Assembly: GCF_030818775.1 (NCBI RefSeq) | Contig: NZ_JAUTAU010000001.1 | Location: 2,732,001-2,796,000, forward strand | Source of the DNA: Bacillus sp. SORGH_AS_0510 | GTDB lineage: Bacteria; Bacillota; Bacilli; Bacillales; Cytobacillaceae | Length of the DNA stretch: 64,000 bases | Direction: 5' to 3' | Shown: piece by piece, positions 27,299-36,331 of the stretch | Layout of the letters: each line of letters begins with the position of its first letter | How positions within the stretch are numbered: position 1 is the first letter of the stretch | Translations under genes and position numbers: made by a program | Notes under the pieces: model-generated | Database searches by the model: none | The model's input: only the letters and a program-made list of their open reading frames with translations | Told to the model about the DNA's origin: nothing

Positions 27299-27544
27299 TT
27301 AACCGTTTACTACGGAATCACCATTCTTCCCTTTCGCATCCCACCACTCACGGACCTCGTAAATACCACTAATTTCATTTTTTGCCTTTTCAAATACTTC
27401 TACCGTTTCGGTTGTTGAGTATGAAAGAATAAAATGGGAGGGTGTTTCACTTAAAACACGAAATGAGCTAATTTCACCATCATGCATCTCAACCATATAG
27501 ACACTCCCACTTTGAACCTCACCCATCACAGCTAAATTTTTCAT
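27299..27544 (-). CDS. Conserved-looking small protein, unknown
   Basis: 81 residues, no membrane helix, beta-rich (SGSVYMVEMHDGEISSFRVL, FILSYSTTETVEVFEKA). TGAGGTGA lies ahead of the ATG at good spacing, which supports it as a real gene. No family recognised. Confidence 0.6.
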   Translation of the reverse strand: MKNLAVMGEVQSGSVYMVEMHDGEISSFRVLSETPSHFILSYSTTETVEVFEKAKNEISGIYEVREWWDAKGKNGDSVVNG

Positions 27545-27630
27545 AAAAACATCACCTCAGAATACTATATTTTCAATTTAGCAGTTTTATGGTTACTAAT
27601 AGTGTAGGAGTCTTAAAAATTTCATGGATA

Positions 27631-28068
27631 TTAAATAGTATAATAATAAAAATAATTTGTTTCTTTCATAAATCCTATTTTTTCATATAATCTTTGAGCA
27701 TTATGGTTTTCCTTGCCTGTCTCAAGCAATACACCCTTTGCACCTGTCCCTTTTGCAAAATGGAGTGCCGTTTTGATTAGAGTTTCTCCCACACCCTTCC
27801 CCCGGGCTTCTTTCTTCACATATAAATCATTTAATACCCAAGAACGCTTCATGCTTACTGATGAAAAAGATGGATAAAGCTGTACAAAGCCTAATGCAGC
27901 TTGATCTTCGATAGCAACAAAGATGACAGACTCTTCATTAATTATTCGTTCCTTAATAAAATCTTTTGCACTCTCCACATCTGATGCTTGTTCATAAAAT
28001 ACTCTATACAAATCAAAAAGTTCACTTACCGATTCTAGTTCATTTAATGTAGCCTGTTGAATTAACAT
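27631..28068 (-). CDS. GNAT-family N-acetyltransferase
   Basis: 145 residues. The acetyl-CoA-binding motif A is LYVKKEARGKGVGETLI (R/QxxGxG/A). Motif B is GVLLETGKENHNAQRLYEKIGF, the usual AxxLYxKxGF ending. Substrate unknown. AGGAGG precedes ATG 28068. Confidence 0.85.
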   Translation of the reverse strand: MLIQQATLNELESVSELFDLYRVFYEQASDVESAKDFIKERIINEESVIFVAIEDQAALGFVQLYPSFSSVSMKRSWVLNDLYVKKEARGKGVGETLIKTALHFAKGTGAKGVLLETGKENHNAQRLYEKIGFMKETNYFYYYTI

Positions 28069-28251
28069 GTTTTATTCCTCCTATTTTTCCCAGAATAATT
28101 ATATATTAATTGGAATTCTCAGAAATTACTATACTATTTTTCACACTTATATTTTATAACCAAAGAAGGATTGTTAAGGAGGGATGGAGAATATTGTAGC
28201 AACTATTATGTATATACCTAAAAAAAATTTATACTGTGAGGTGAACCAAGC

Positions 28252-28854
28252 ATGACCCTACAACAAACATTTACTAAAAAGAAGCTACTAGTAGAAAAAA
28301 CCACTCCATATAATCACAGCCTTGCACCTTTGTTTATCCGCGATACCATTCATACAATCATTCCAGAAGGTACAAAGCATATTTTTGTGCTAGGCATAGG
28401 ATCGAGCCGGATAAGTGGAGATAGTCTTGGTCCATTTGTTGGTACATTGTTGCAGCATTCCTATCCTAATCATTTAACCGTATTAGGTAATCTTCAATAT
28501 CCTCTAGATGCTGAAACACTGGGTCCTGAGCTTTCGTGCATCTCTATTCCTCAAAATAGCTTTGTCATTGCCGTTGATAGTGTAGTAGGCTCAGTGGATT
28601 TGATAAATACAATTGTAGTTCGTGAAGGTTCATTACTGCCCGGGGTAGGACTTGGTAACTCACTTTCACCAATAGGAGACTGCAGCATAATGGGAGTAAC
28701 CGTTGATAAAGACAGACCTATAGAAACATCCTTAACCTATTCAAATCTCCATATTATCTATAAAATGGCTACAAATATTGCGAAAGGAATCTCACTTGCA
28801 GTTAGACTATATTTTAAATATCCATCGAGTCATCCTGTTTTAGCTATGAGCTAA
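28252..28854 (+). CDS. yyaC: Spore protease-like protein YyaC (DUF1256)
   Basis: 200 residues. The DUF1256 fold related to the germination protease GPR is recognisable: FVLGIGSSRISGDSLGPFVG, NLQYPLDAETLGPEL, VIAVDSVVGSVDL, REGSLLPGVGLGNSLSPIGD and SIMGVTV. The two Asp-containing loops match the GPR active-site region. In B. subtilis yyaC is sporulation-expressed. GTGAGGTGAAC precedes the ATG. Confidence 0.9.
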   Translation: MTLQQTFTKKKLLVEKTTPYNHSLAPLFIRDTIHTIIPEGTKHIFVLGIGSSRISGDSLGPFVGTLLQHSYPNHLTVLGNLQYPLDAETLGPELSCISIPQNSFVIAVDSVVGSVDLINTIVVREGSLLPGVGLGNSLSPIGDCSIMGVTVDKDRPIETSLTYSNLHIIYKMATNIAKGISLAVRLYFKYPSSHPVLAMS

Positions 28855-28870
28855 AAAATGCTATTCATGT

Positions 28871-28905
28871 GAAAAAGCCCTGATAAATCAAGGCTTTTTC
28901 ATTGT
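28871..28905 (+). terminator. Terminator of yyaC
   Basis: GAAAAAGCC and GGCTTTTTC form a 9-bp stem; the descending arm is itself T-rich. Confidence 0.75.
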
Positions 28906-29039
28906 TTTAGGGGCATACCTATTATATTTATCTATCAATTATGTGATCCATTTTTATTTTCCAATAAAACAAGTATCAATTTTCATTGGTGAATTGAGGC
29001 TCATCACAAGCTTCCATGTCAATCATTAACTGAAGAACC

Positions 29040-29432
29040 TCACCAGCCGCCATATCCTCCATGTCCATGATGTCCCCAACCTCCATGCCATCCATGGTCA
29101 TGATATCCTCCCCAGCCGCCATGCCATCCATGACCTGGAAACCAACCTCCACTATGCCATCCATGGCCTGGAAAACCTCCCATACCCATGCCCATACCTG
29201 GAAAGCCTCCCATTACTCCTGCTCCACCCATGCCTGGAAAGCCTCCCATTGCTCCTGCTCCACCCATGCCTGGGAAACCTCCCATTGTTCCTGCTCCACC
29301 CATGCCCGGGAAACCTCCCATTGTTCCTGCTCCACCCATGCCTGGGAAACCTCCCATTGTTCCTGCTCCACCCATGCCTGGGAAACCTCCCATTGTTCTA
29401 ATTTCATACATATTTTGTGTCATTCCATTCAT
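29040..29432 (-). CDS. Gly/Met/Phe/Pro repeat protein, possible spore surface component
   Basis: 130 residues. After MNGMTQNMYEIRT come five to six copies of the 12-residue unit MGGFPGMGGAGT, then a His/Trp/Gly-rich C-terminus (HGWHGGW, GHHGHGGYGGW). AGGAGAG lies 8 bp before the ATG. Composition is typical of coat or exosporium proteins, and it is convergent with yyaC. No family can be named, so the spore role is inference. The stop codon follows a Gly-Trp end. Confidence 0.65.
   Translation of the reverse strand: MNGMTQNMYEIRTMGGFPGMGGAGTMGGFPGMGGAGTMGGFPGMGGAGTMGGFPGMGGAGAMGGFPGMGGAGVMGGFPGMGMGMGGFPGHGWHSGGWFPGHGWHGGWGGYHDHGWHGGWGHHGHGGYGGW
29197..29397 (-). repeat. 36-bp tandem repeats coding for MGGFPGMGGAGT
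   Basis: About five and a half units, the three nearest the 5' end of the gene almost identical (single-base changes only). Expansion and contraction are likely. Confidence 0.85.
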
Positions 29433-29559
29433 TAGAACATCTCTCCTTTGTATAGGTTACAGTCTAGACTATGTTGAAATGACAAAAAGGCATGGGCGGG
29501 TAACCTGATTTTAAAATCAACACCCAGTCTTACTTAAATAAATCTTAGCCACTCGAAAT

Positions 29560-29838
29560 TTATCTTATGGAATACTCTTGCATCCACGACGAGATAGACT
29601 TTTGCATGAATCCGTGATTTGCATCATGCATCAACTTTTTTCGGGCCTCCGACAAATCCTGTAGAGATGGCGGATATGGGCATTTTCTAATATGACTATG
29701 AAGACGACCTATCAGAGTCTGATAATCAAGAAATGGAGCTAGCTTAAACCAATGAAGAACCATGTCATTCTTTATTACACAATTTGGATAGACTGATTCT
29801 ATCAGGACCAACAGTTTAAATACTTCTTCCTTTGTCAA
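29560..29838 (-). CDS. G39P-like helicase loader/inhibitor family protein
   Basis: 92 residues, mostly helical. The layout MTKEEVFKLLVLIESVYPN, VLHWFKLAPFLDYQTLIGRL and HIRKCPYPPSLQDL matches the phage SPP1 G39P family (a protein that loads and restrains the G40P replicative helicase). TTG start at 29838 after AAAGGAG. No other replication or phage genes are next to it, so it is either a domesticated remnant or a host protein of the same fold. Confidence 0.6.
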   Translation of the reverse strand: MTKEEVFKLLVLIESVYPNCVIKNDMVLHWFKLAPFLDYQTLIGRLHSHIRKCPYPPSLQDLSEARKKLMHDANHGFMQKSISSWMQEYSIR

Positions 29839-29915
29839 AGCTCTTTCTCCTTTAAAAATAATCCATAAATTTATTGGTCTTACTAGCTTTGACTAACTTC
29901 CTTATTACAAAACAT

Positions 29916-29947
29916 GAAAAAGAGGCTGACTCATTTGGTCAGCCCCT
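29916..29947 (-). terminator. Terminator of the SET-domain gene
   Basis: On the minus strand GGGGCTGAC and GTCAGCCTC form a 9-bp stem (one wobble), followed by five T. Confidence 0.8.
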
Positions 29948-29964
29948 TACTTTATTACTAATGG

Positions 29965-30354
29965 TTAACTATCTGCTTTTTCCTTATCGAACCAAAGTGG
30001 TTCATTGTCATCCACATCGCCATTATAGTTGATGAGAATTTCTTCTCCCGCTTTAATATCCCGATAAGCATAGAAATCAAATGTGTGGTTAGGGAAGTTA
30101 ATTTCATAATCGGCATTGGGCTGATAGGAATGGTTAAACAGCATACCGTATCCCAGCAATAAGCAGGAATGGTTAATACCATACTCAAATGCATAATCTG
30201 CAAGCAAGGTTTTCTCGATATGAACATGCTCCCTATTCGGATAGGGAAGAACCGGTGCTTCATGAATCAGTTCACCTTTTGCTATATCACGGGTTGCAAA
30301 TACCCCTCTATTTAATTCTCCATCACTTAGCTTTGATGTTTTTACCTCAATCAT
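29965..30354 (-). CDS. SET-domain protein-lysine methyltransferase-like
   Basis: 129 residues, a minimal SET domain. Motifs: GVFATRDIAKGELIHEAPVL (SET-N), GMLFNHSYQPNADY (the NHSxxPN SAM/lysine-channel motif) and YRDIKAGEEILINYNG (C-terminal GEE-Y pseudoknot partner with catalytic Tyr). SET enzymes methylate protein lysines; bacterial targets are mostly unknown. There is no post-SET zinc region. AATAGGTGA precedes the ATG. It stands alone with its own terminator. Confidence 0.85.
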   Translation of the reverse strand: MIEVKTSKLSDGELNRGVFATRDIAKGELIHEAPVLPYPNREHVHIEKTLLADYAFEYGINHSCLLLGYGMLFNHSYQPNADYEINFPNHTFDFYAYRDIKAGEEILINYNGDVDDNEPLWFDKEKADS

Positions 30355-30542
30355 TTAATCACCTATTGTCTTTCCAAGAAGATTTAGTACTACCTACATA
30401 AGATTGCCAGTTATTAGCCAAGAATGCAAATAATTTTTCTTTTCGGGTGCCTGACACCGTTTATCATTCTATTCATTTTGCAGTAATGTTTTTGGCAGGT
30501 GAAACATAAGATAGAATATACGTTCGTAGGGAGGCGAGGGAA

Positions 30543-30947
30543 TTGGTAAAAAACAATGAATCCTTGATTACAGGTGAGATGTTAAACAAGTATTACGAAC
30601 TGAATAAAAAGAAAAAAGAAATTGAAATGGAAATGAATACTTTGAAGGAAGTTTTTCAAACTTATTTTAATAATCTTGTAGGATCCAACCACAAAGGGGA
30701 AATTACCATTAATGGGTTCAAGCTTCAACGACAAATACGTAAGACTGAAAAATATATTGAAGTAGACACTGTTAAAAGACTAGAGGAATTACAGATGAAT
30801 GATCTGATTCAGGTGGTGAAGAAGCCAGATGATAATAAAATTAAATCGGCGTTAAGTCTAGGGTTGTTGAGCCCAAATCAATTAGACGGATGCATTGTTA
30901 CCACCTTCTCTCCTGCTATTTCGGTTAAACCGCTGATTCCTCGTTAA
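30543..30947 (+). CDS. Coiled-coil protein of unknown function
   Basis: 134 residues. Residues 10-45 form a charged heptad-like helix (YYELNKKKKEIEMEMNTLKE). A small beta region (GEITINGFKLQRQIRKTEKY) follows, then a second helix and a Pro-ended tail. TTG start at 30543 with GGGAGG upstream. The organisation resembles small phage nuclease-inhibitor/Gp157-type proteins, but I cannot name a family. Confidence 0.6.
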   Translation: MVKNNESLITGEMLNKYYELNKKKKEIEMEMNTLKEVFQTYFNNLVGSNHKGEITINGFKLQRQIRKTEKYIEVDTVKRLEELQMNDLIQVVKKPDDNKIKSALSLGLLSPNQLDGCIVTTFSPAISVKPLIPR

Positions 30948-30962
30948 ATAAGAATAATTTAT

Positions 30963-30998
30963 GAAACGGTCACAGTCGTTATGTGACCGTTTTTATTT
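30963..30998 (+). terminator. Terminator of the coiled-coil gene
   Basis: AAACGGTCACA and TGTGACCGTTT form an 11-bp stem with T-rich tail. A second hairpin (31014-31022 with 31032-31040, followed by TTTTGTTTTTT) may back it up. Confidence 0.85.
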
Positions 30999-31245
30999 TC
31001 TTTGTCTGGAATCGGTAACGTAAAATCCTTCTATGTTACCAATTTTGTTTTTTACCGCTGGGTTCGGGCACGTAGAGTCCTTCTACGCTTCCCTTAACCA
31101 GTCCACAAACCATTTAAGGTAATGTAGCTTCCAACATAATAGTCTTACCTATTATTTTTGTAAAAATATGGAGGTGATTTTCTGAGCCTTAGAGAATTAG
31201 TTAAGGGTATGCGTATACTCTCTCTATTTGAAAGGAGAAATGGTA

Positions 31246-32136
31246 ATGGCTAGTCAAGAAAGTCTGTTGGTAAGACAATTTTTACAAATGTCAAAGGCAA
31301 AACAATCTCCTGGTGCTAATATTGAAACAGCAAGAAAAGGTTTAGAGTCCTTATCTTCTTTAACCCCTATTGCACAGGATATTTCCGTTGAAAAAGTAGA
31401 CATTGAAGGCATTCCTGCTGAATGGGTAACGGCACCAAATGCGGTGGACGACCGTGTTTTCCTCTATCTTCACGGTGGTGCCTACATAATGGGTAGCTGC
31501 AATACACATCGATATTTAGCTTCAAAACTTTCTCGTTCTACTGCCGCACGTGTACTCGTACCTGAATACCGACTTGCTCCTGAAAACCCATATCCGGCTG
31601 CAATTGAAGACGCAATCCGTGTCTATCGCTCGCTTCTCACATCAGGCGTTTCTCCGAAAAATATAGTTATTGGCGGTGACTCGGCAGGTGGCGGTCTCAC
31701 ATTAGCAACCCTTCTCTCACTTAAAGACGCAAATGATCCACTACCTGCATTGGCCGTACTCCTATCACCTTGGACAGACATGGAAGGAACGGGTGAATCC
31801 ATGGTAACTCGGGCTGAATCAGATCCATGGTTATCGCCGGATGCAACACGTCTATCACCTAAATTATATATTCGCGATCTAGACCCTCGTCACCCACTCG
31901 TTTCACCAATTTATGCTGACTTAACCGGACTTCCTCCGATGTTAGTGCATGTTGGAAATGATGAAATCCTGTTAAGCGATGCAGCGCGTCTTGTAGACCG
32001 GGCACGCGCCGCAGGTGTAGAAGTTGACTTTAAGATATGGGAAGATATGTGGCATGTTTTTCAAACCTTTGCCATCCCTGAAGGCCTGCAGGCAATTGAT
32101 GAAATAGGTGAATTTGTGACCAAACATTTTGAATAG
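31246..32136 (+). CDS. Alpha/beta hydrolase, hormone-sensitive-lipase family esterase
   Basis: 296 residues from ATG 31246, 8 bp after AAAGGAG. The HSL oxyanion motif is FLYLHGGAYIMGS, the nucleophile elbow GGDSAGGGL, then PPMLVHVGNDEILLSD with the acidic residue and DMWHVFQ with the catalytic His. It probably hydrolyses short acyl esters. No signal peptide. Single gene with its own terminator. Confidence 0.9.
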   Translation: MASQESLLVRQFLQMSKAKQSPGANIETARKGLESLSSLTPIAQDISVEKVDIEGIPAEWVTAPNAVDDRVFLYLHGGAYIMGSCNTHRYLASKLSRSTAARVLVPEYRLAPENPYPAAIEDAIRVYRSLLTSGVSPKNIVIGGDSAGGGLTLATLLSLKDANDPLPALAVLLSPWTDMEGTGESMVTRAESDPWLSPDATRLSPKLYIRDLDPRHPLVSPIYADLTGLPPMLVHVGNDEILLSDAARLVDRARAAGVEVDFKIWEDMWHVFQTFAIPEGLQAIDEIGEFVTKHFE

Positions 32137-32150
32137 ATCTCATCCAGAAA

Positions 32151-32180
32151 AAGAGAGCTTGGCTACCAAGCTCTCTTCAC
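32151..32180. terminator. Bidirectional terminator
   Basis: AAGAGAGCTTGG and CCAAGCTCTCTT form a perfect 12-bp stem with a 3-nt loop between convergent genes. Confidence 0.85.
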
Positions 32181-32188
32181 TATTTTTA

Positions 32189-33337
32189 TTATCCATTTAT
32201 TCTAATATCCGGATTAGCCCTACGTTCCCTATGGGTGTGACTTCCTTTAATCCCAAATAAAACACGCAAAATGGAAAGTTTAGAAATTATAAAATGGTAA
32301 ATGCACATAATAATAACAAATGAAACTACTAATAACAAAAGAAGTTTAACTGGAATGGACCACTCCAAATCAGCAACAAAAAATCCTAACGTAACAATGA
32401 CAGGCTGATGGAGAACATAAAAGGGCATAGCTGCTTGTGATCCATAGGTCAACCACTTATTTGAAAAAGAAAGATATCGATCCGCTAGAGTAAAAATGAC
32501 AAGCACCCAAGTCCAACAGTTTAGGGCTTTAACTGCGGCAAATAACACACCGACTATAGAATGTTCGGATGACATTCCTGAGAAAAAGCCGTAAATAAAA
32601 AAAACAGTAGTAAAGATTGAAATGCCTAGATTAATAGGAAGTAGTTTTTGAGTCATTTTTCTAAAGGATTCTTTCGTACAAATAAAATAACCGTATAAGA
32701 AAATGATTAAATAATAACTAATGTCCCATCCACCTAGGCGGACCACATCCACCAATGCAGATAAAACCATTAAAGGGATAGCTAACAGATAAAACTGGTA
32801 TGGTTTCATTGCTCTTGTTATGGCTGGTTTTTTCTTCAGAAAAAGTGGCAGGGTCGCTATACTGAAAACAAGGAGAACCAATAAATACCATAAATGTAGG
32901 CCAACAAACGCAAAATTGCCTGTACCGCCAATATCTAGGTAAACGCCATCAAAATAGTGTGGGTACCATTGGAAAAAAGAACCAGAATATTGACCATGAC
33001 TTATGCGTTCCATATACACTTGGGGTGGAGTTAGGATCATAACACCAAACAAAAGTGGAATCCCTAATCGAGCTAACCTTTCCTTTATAAACACCTTACC
33101 CGTTCTTTTTTTAAGTGCATAATAGGAACTCATACCTGACATTACAAAGAAAATCGGCATCAGCCAGGAACTCATAAACAAGGAAACCGAAGTAATATAA
33201 GTTGGGTCCGTTATATTATTCTTTACATGCCATGCCCAAGGATTAAAAAACATCAAACAATGATAAATAAAAACTGCAAGTGTCGCGAGAACACGAATCC
33301 AATCGATATCAAATTGTCTTTTCATATAAAAAAACAT
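32189..33337 (-). CDS. Acyltransferase family 3 membrane protein
   Basis: About 382 residues with ten or so membrane segments. Typical acyltransferase-3 features: DIDWIRVLATLAVFIYHCLMFF with the conserved His in helix 1, FFVMSGMSSYYALKKRTGK, and IYGFFSGMSSEHS. Members O-acetylate or succinylate cell-surface glycans. Substrate undetermined. The start is ambiguous: ATG 33337 is too near GGGGAG, and ATG 33325 is 13 bp away. Confidence 0.85.
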   Translation of the reverse strand: MFFYMKRQFDIDWIRVLATLAVFIYHCLMFFNPWAWHVKNNITDPTYITSVSLFMSSWLMPIFFVMSGMSSYYALKKRTGKVFIKERLARLGIPLLFGVMILTPPQVYMERISHGQYSGSFFQWYPHYFDGVYLDIGGTGNFAFVGLHLWYLLVLLVFSIATLPLFLKKKPAITRAMKPYQFYLLAIPLMVLSALVDVVRLGGWDISYYLIIFLYGYFICTKESFRKMTQKLLPINLGISIFTTVFFIYGFFSGMSSEHSIVGVLFAAVKALNCWTWVLVIFTLADRYLSFSNKWLTYGSQAAMPFYVLHQPVIVTLGFFVADLEWSIPVKLLLLLVVSFVIIMCIYHFIISKLSILRVLFGIKGSHTHRERRANPDIRING

Positions 33338-33432
33338 TCTCCCCTTAAATTGTAAAATATGTATTTTTTACCAACTATATCTATCATACGACAAATTCAG
33401 TAAGGAGAGTGTAAAAAATATCATTAATATAA

Positions 33433-33459
33433 TAAAAAAAGGACATGTTTTGTCCTTTT
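33433..33459 (-). terminator. Terminator of the YbaK-like gene
   Basis: On the minus strand AAAAGGACA and TGTCCTTTT form a 9-bp stem followed by T-run. Confidence 0.75.
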
Positions 33460-33486
33460 CTGTTTCAATCCTATGTATTTTTCATT

Positions 33487-34005
33487 TTATAGGACATCGC
33501 TTGTGACACTTTCATTTACATTGTCTTGTGCTTCTTCCCAGCCCTTACAAACATCTACCCATTCCATAGCAAATGAATAACTGTATAATTCCTCTTTCGT
33601 TAATTCAATTGCTGAATTAGTACTTCCGCATGCTGGAAAAAGGGTGTCAAAGCGTTTCATTGAAACATCTAGGTAAACATCCAGCTCTTTTGCTAAACCA
33701 AACGGGCAGACCCCTCCAACGGCATGCCCTGTTTGCTCAAGAACTTCTTCTGGCGAGAGCATTCGGGGTTTGAGGCCAAACTTCTGACGAAACTTTTTAT
33801 TATCAACCTTGGCATCACCAGCAGCAACAATTAGGATGGCCTTTTCCTCTGCACCTCTAAATGATAAAGTTTTGGCTATACGGGCAGGGATTACACCTAT
33901 TGTCTCAGCTGCTTGTTCTACCGTAGCACTAAGGGACTCAAATTCCATTATATCGACATCGCGATTCCATTGTTTAAAATGATTTTTTACACTTTCTATA
34001 GACAT
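33487..34005 (-). CDS. YbaK/EbsC-family aminoacyl-tRNA deacylase
   Basis: 172 residues from ATG 34005 (AAAGGA 8 bp upstream). Motifs: TVEQAAETIGVIPARIAKTLSF, VDNKKFRQKFGLKPRML with the catalytic-region Lys, and GHAVGGVCPFGLAKELDVYLD with the GxxPFG loop. This family removes misacylated amino acids from tRNA (Cys-tRNAPro or Pro-type substrates). Single gene. Confidence 0.88.
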   Translation of the reverse strand: MSIESVKNHFKQWNRDVDIMEFESLSATVEQAAETIGVIPARIAKTLSFRGAEEKAILIVAAGDAKVDNKKFRQKFGLKPRMLSPEEVLEQTGHAVGGVCPFGLAKELDVYLDVSMKRFDTLFPACGSTNSAIELTKEELYSYSFAMEWVDVCKGWEEAQDNVNESVTSDVL

Positions 34006-34110
34006 TTTATCCATCCTTTCCCAATGTTCACATTTAAATAATAACACACTTTAAAGGAGTAAAGTAAATTCATCTATTTCATTCTTTTTCTAACAATACT
34101 CACCTTACCT

Positions 34111-34184
34111 TACATAAAAAAATATCCCCCAAAACAAGTGTTGCCCAGATTGGGATTATTCAACAGCAAGTTTAAGGGGTATTA
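34111..34184 (-). terminator. Probable long terminator hairpin of the quinone oxidoreductase gene
   Basis: On the minus strand AATACCCC (near 34184) can pair with GGGGGATATT (near 34120) around a long, partly paired loop, followed by seven T. The stem is long-range, so it is less certain than the others. Confidence 0.5.
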
Positions 34185-34187
34185 TGT

Positions 34188-35168
34188 TTAACCTCTTACA
34201 TCTAAAATAATTTTCCCAATACTTAATCTACTCTCTATAAGCTTATGGGCTTCAATAGCATTCTCTAAGGAGAAGTGATGGCCAATTTCCAACTTTAACT
34301 TTCCTTCTTTAATATATTTTAGCACTTCTTTAGCTGTAGACTGTAAGCTTTCTGGTCTCTTTTTCCTTGTCGTACCTAAACTAAAGCCAAGCACCGAACG
34401 GCAGCTAGCGTGAAGATCACTAGTTTTAAAGTTTCCTGCTAATCCACTTGAATTGCCAAACTGGACCAAACGGCCATAAGGAGCTAAACAAGTTAAGCTT
34501 TGACCTGTGACCTCACCTGCGACAGAATCTAGAACAATATCTACTCCTTTTCCATCCGTTAATTCATTTACCACTCTTGAAAAATCATCATTTTTATTAC
34601 ATATGACATGATCAGCACCAGCCTTTAAGGCAACAGATACCTTACTTTCGTCGCCGACAGTACCAATAATTGTACCAGCGCCGAGCAGTTTGGCAAACTG
34701 GATAGCGGTAGTTCCCACTCCACCAGCAGCGGAATGAATAAGAATGGTCTCCCCCTTTTCCATTCTAGCTATCTCTGCAAGCAATTTATAGGAAAGAAAA
34801 GAAACAGTAGGGCATGCTGCTGCTATAGTGAAATCAATCGAATCCGGGATTTCATATGTAAGAACACCTTCTGCAACAATATATTCTGCATAAGAACCAT
34901 TAGCTGGAAAAGCAATAACTCTATTTCCGGGATGTAAATGGGACACTTCCGAACCAACTTCCACAATCACACCTGTTGCATCCAAGCCTGGAATAAAAGG
35001 GAAGTTTCCTTTACCTTTTTTCCCGTATCTCGCTTTTACATCTGCAAAATTAACACTTGTTTTTTCTACTCTAATTAAAACCTGACTCGGACTGACTCTA
35101 GGTATATCTGTATCTGTATATCGCATAACCTCAGGTCCGCCAAATTCAGGAACAATAATAGCCTTCAA
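34188..35168 (-). CDS. Zinc-free medium-chain quinone oxidoreductase
   Basis: 326 residues of the NADPH:quinone reductase group of the MDR superfamily. The GroES-like half has GLDATGVIVEVGSEV. The Rossmann half has ILIHSAAGGVGTTAIQFAKL (AAGGVG, NADPH binding) and GVDIVLDSVAG. The structural zinc Cys residues of alcohol dehydrogenases are absent. TTG start with AAGGGGGAG upstream. It reduces quinones or enones; the physiological substrate is unknown. Confidence 0.88.
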   Translation of the reverse strand: MKAIIVPEFGGPEVMRYTDTDIPRVSPSQVLIRVEKTSVNFADVKARYGKKGKGNFPFIPGLDATGVIVEVGSEVSHLHPGNRVIAFPANGSYAEYIVAEGVLTYEIPDSIDFTIAAACPTVSFLSYKLLAEIARMEKGETILIHSAAGGVGTTAIQFAKLLGAGTIIGTVGDESKVSVALKAGADHVICNKNDDFSRVVNELTDGKGVDIVLDSVAGEVTGQSLTCLAPYGRLVQFGNSSGLAGNFKTSDLHASCRSVLGFSLGTTRKKRPESLQSTAKEVLKYIKEGKLKLEIGHHFSLENAIEAHKLIESRLSIGKIILDVRG

Positions 35169-35395
35169 CGTTACTCCCCCTTATCTATTTTCCATACTGC
35201 ACACAACTTTCACCTTGCTAGCATTCCGCTACTTTAATGATAGCAGCTATTAACTATTGTTCTATCGACTATATTCTCTAATAGAAGCACAAATTCCTCT
35301 AAATAAGAGAAAGTGACAATTCCACTTTTCTACCATCCTAGCTAAATTTTTGCTATATTTATATTTAATTAACTTTGTTCTTTTGGGGGTATTTC

Positions 35396-36316
35396 ATGAA
35401 TTTGCGCGGCACCATTATATCCTACCCTAGAGCAAAAGGAATCATACTAGTCGTGATTGCTGCTACACTTTGGGGAGTTTCTGGAACGGTTGCTCAATAC
35501 TTATTTCAACAACAAGGTTTCAGTACCAGCTGGCTTGTTGTAACACGGTTGATTCTTTCAGGCGTAGGATTACTTTTCTTTTCTTATTCGGTTGGAAAAC
35601 AAGACATCTGGTCCATTTGGAAAAATAAACAAGATGTTCTTCGTCTGATCATTTTTGGTGTCTTGGGAATGTTTGGGGTGCAGTATACTTATTTTGCTGC
35701 TATAGAGCATGGAAATGCTGCCACTGCAACGGTCTTACAGTATCTTGCACCAGTGATTATAGCAGGATTTTTAAGCATTCGTGGGAAAAAACTACCCTCC
35801 AAGCATGAAGGGGTTGCGATCCTGTTTGCACTTTTGGGGACTTATCTTCTTGTAACCAAAGGAAATATTCACTCACTTGCCATTTCTCTTCCTGCTTTCT
35901 TTTGGGGAATTCTTTCCGCCTTTGCGCTTGCATTTTATACACTTTATCCAAAGGATTTGCTATCTAAATGGGGATCTCTAATCACGGTTGGCTGGGGTAT
36001 GACAGTCGGCGGAATTGGCTTTAGCTTTATACATCCGCCTTGGGTGTTTCAGGGCGCTTGGAGTCTTACATCCTTCGTAGCAGTGGTATTTGTTGTTATT
36101 TTTGGGACATTAATTGCCTTCTTTTGCTACATGGAAAGTTTGAAATACATACAGGCCTCTGAAGCAAGTCTTCTTGCCTGTGTTGAACCTTTGTCTGCTG
36201 CCTTTTTAGCGGTTGCCTGGTTGCAGGTTTCCTTGGGGCCAGCAGAATGGATTGGTTCCTTTTTAATCATCACAACGATTTTTATTTTATCAGTAGTAAA
36301 AAGGCAAGCATCATAA
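35396..36316 (+). CDS. EamA/DMT-family transporter
   Basis: 306 residues from ATG 35396 after TTTGGGGG. Ten membrane segments in two EamA repeats (GIILVVIAATLWGVSGTVAQ and ISLPAFFWGILSAFALAFYTL; ESLKYIQASEASLLACVEPL is the conserved EPL segment). Likely exports metabolites or amino acids. Ends in a terminator. Confidence 0.88.
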   Translation: MNLRGTIISYPRAKGIILVVIAATLWGVSGTVAQYLFQQQGFSTSWLVVTRLILSGVGLLFFSYSVGKQDIWSIWKNKQDVLRLIIFGVLGMFGVQYTYFAAIEHGNAATATVLQYLAPVIIAGFLSIRGKKLPSKHEGVAILFALLGTYLLVTKGNIHSLAISLPAFFWGILSAFALAFYTLYPKDLLSKWGSLITVGWGMTVGGIGFSFIHPPWVFQGAWSLTSFVAVVFVVIFGTLIAFFCYMESLKYIQASEASLLACVEPLSAAFLAVAWLQVSLGPAEWIGSFLIITTIFILSVVKRQAS

Positions 36317-36331
36317 AATGCTTGCCTTTCT
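36299..36331 (+). terminator. Terminator of the EamA gene
   Basis: GGCAAGCAT and ATGCTTGCC form a 9-bp stem overlapping the stop codon, then TTTC. The following 240 bp up to the yeeI terminator show no gene or clear motif. Confidence 0.75.

Noticed and set aside
29560..30947. Prophage
   Set aside because: No integrase, capsid, terminase or att sites; only one G39P-like and one unknown gene.
31014..31040. Inverted repeat GGTAACGTA / TATGTTACC
   Set aside because: Could be a secondary terminator of the coiled-coil gene; too weak to list separately.
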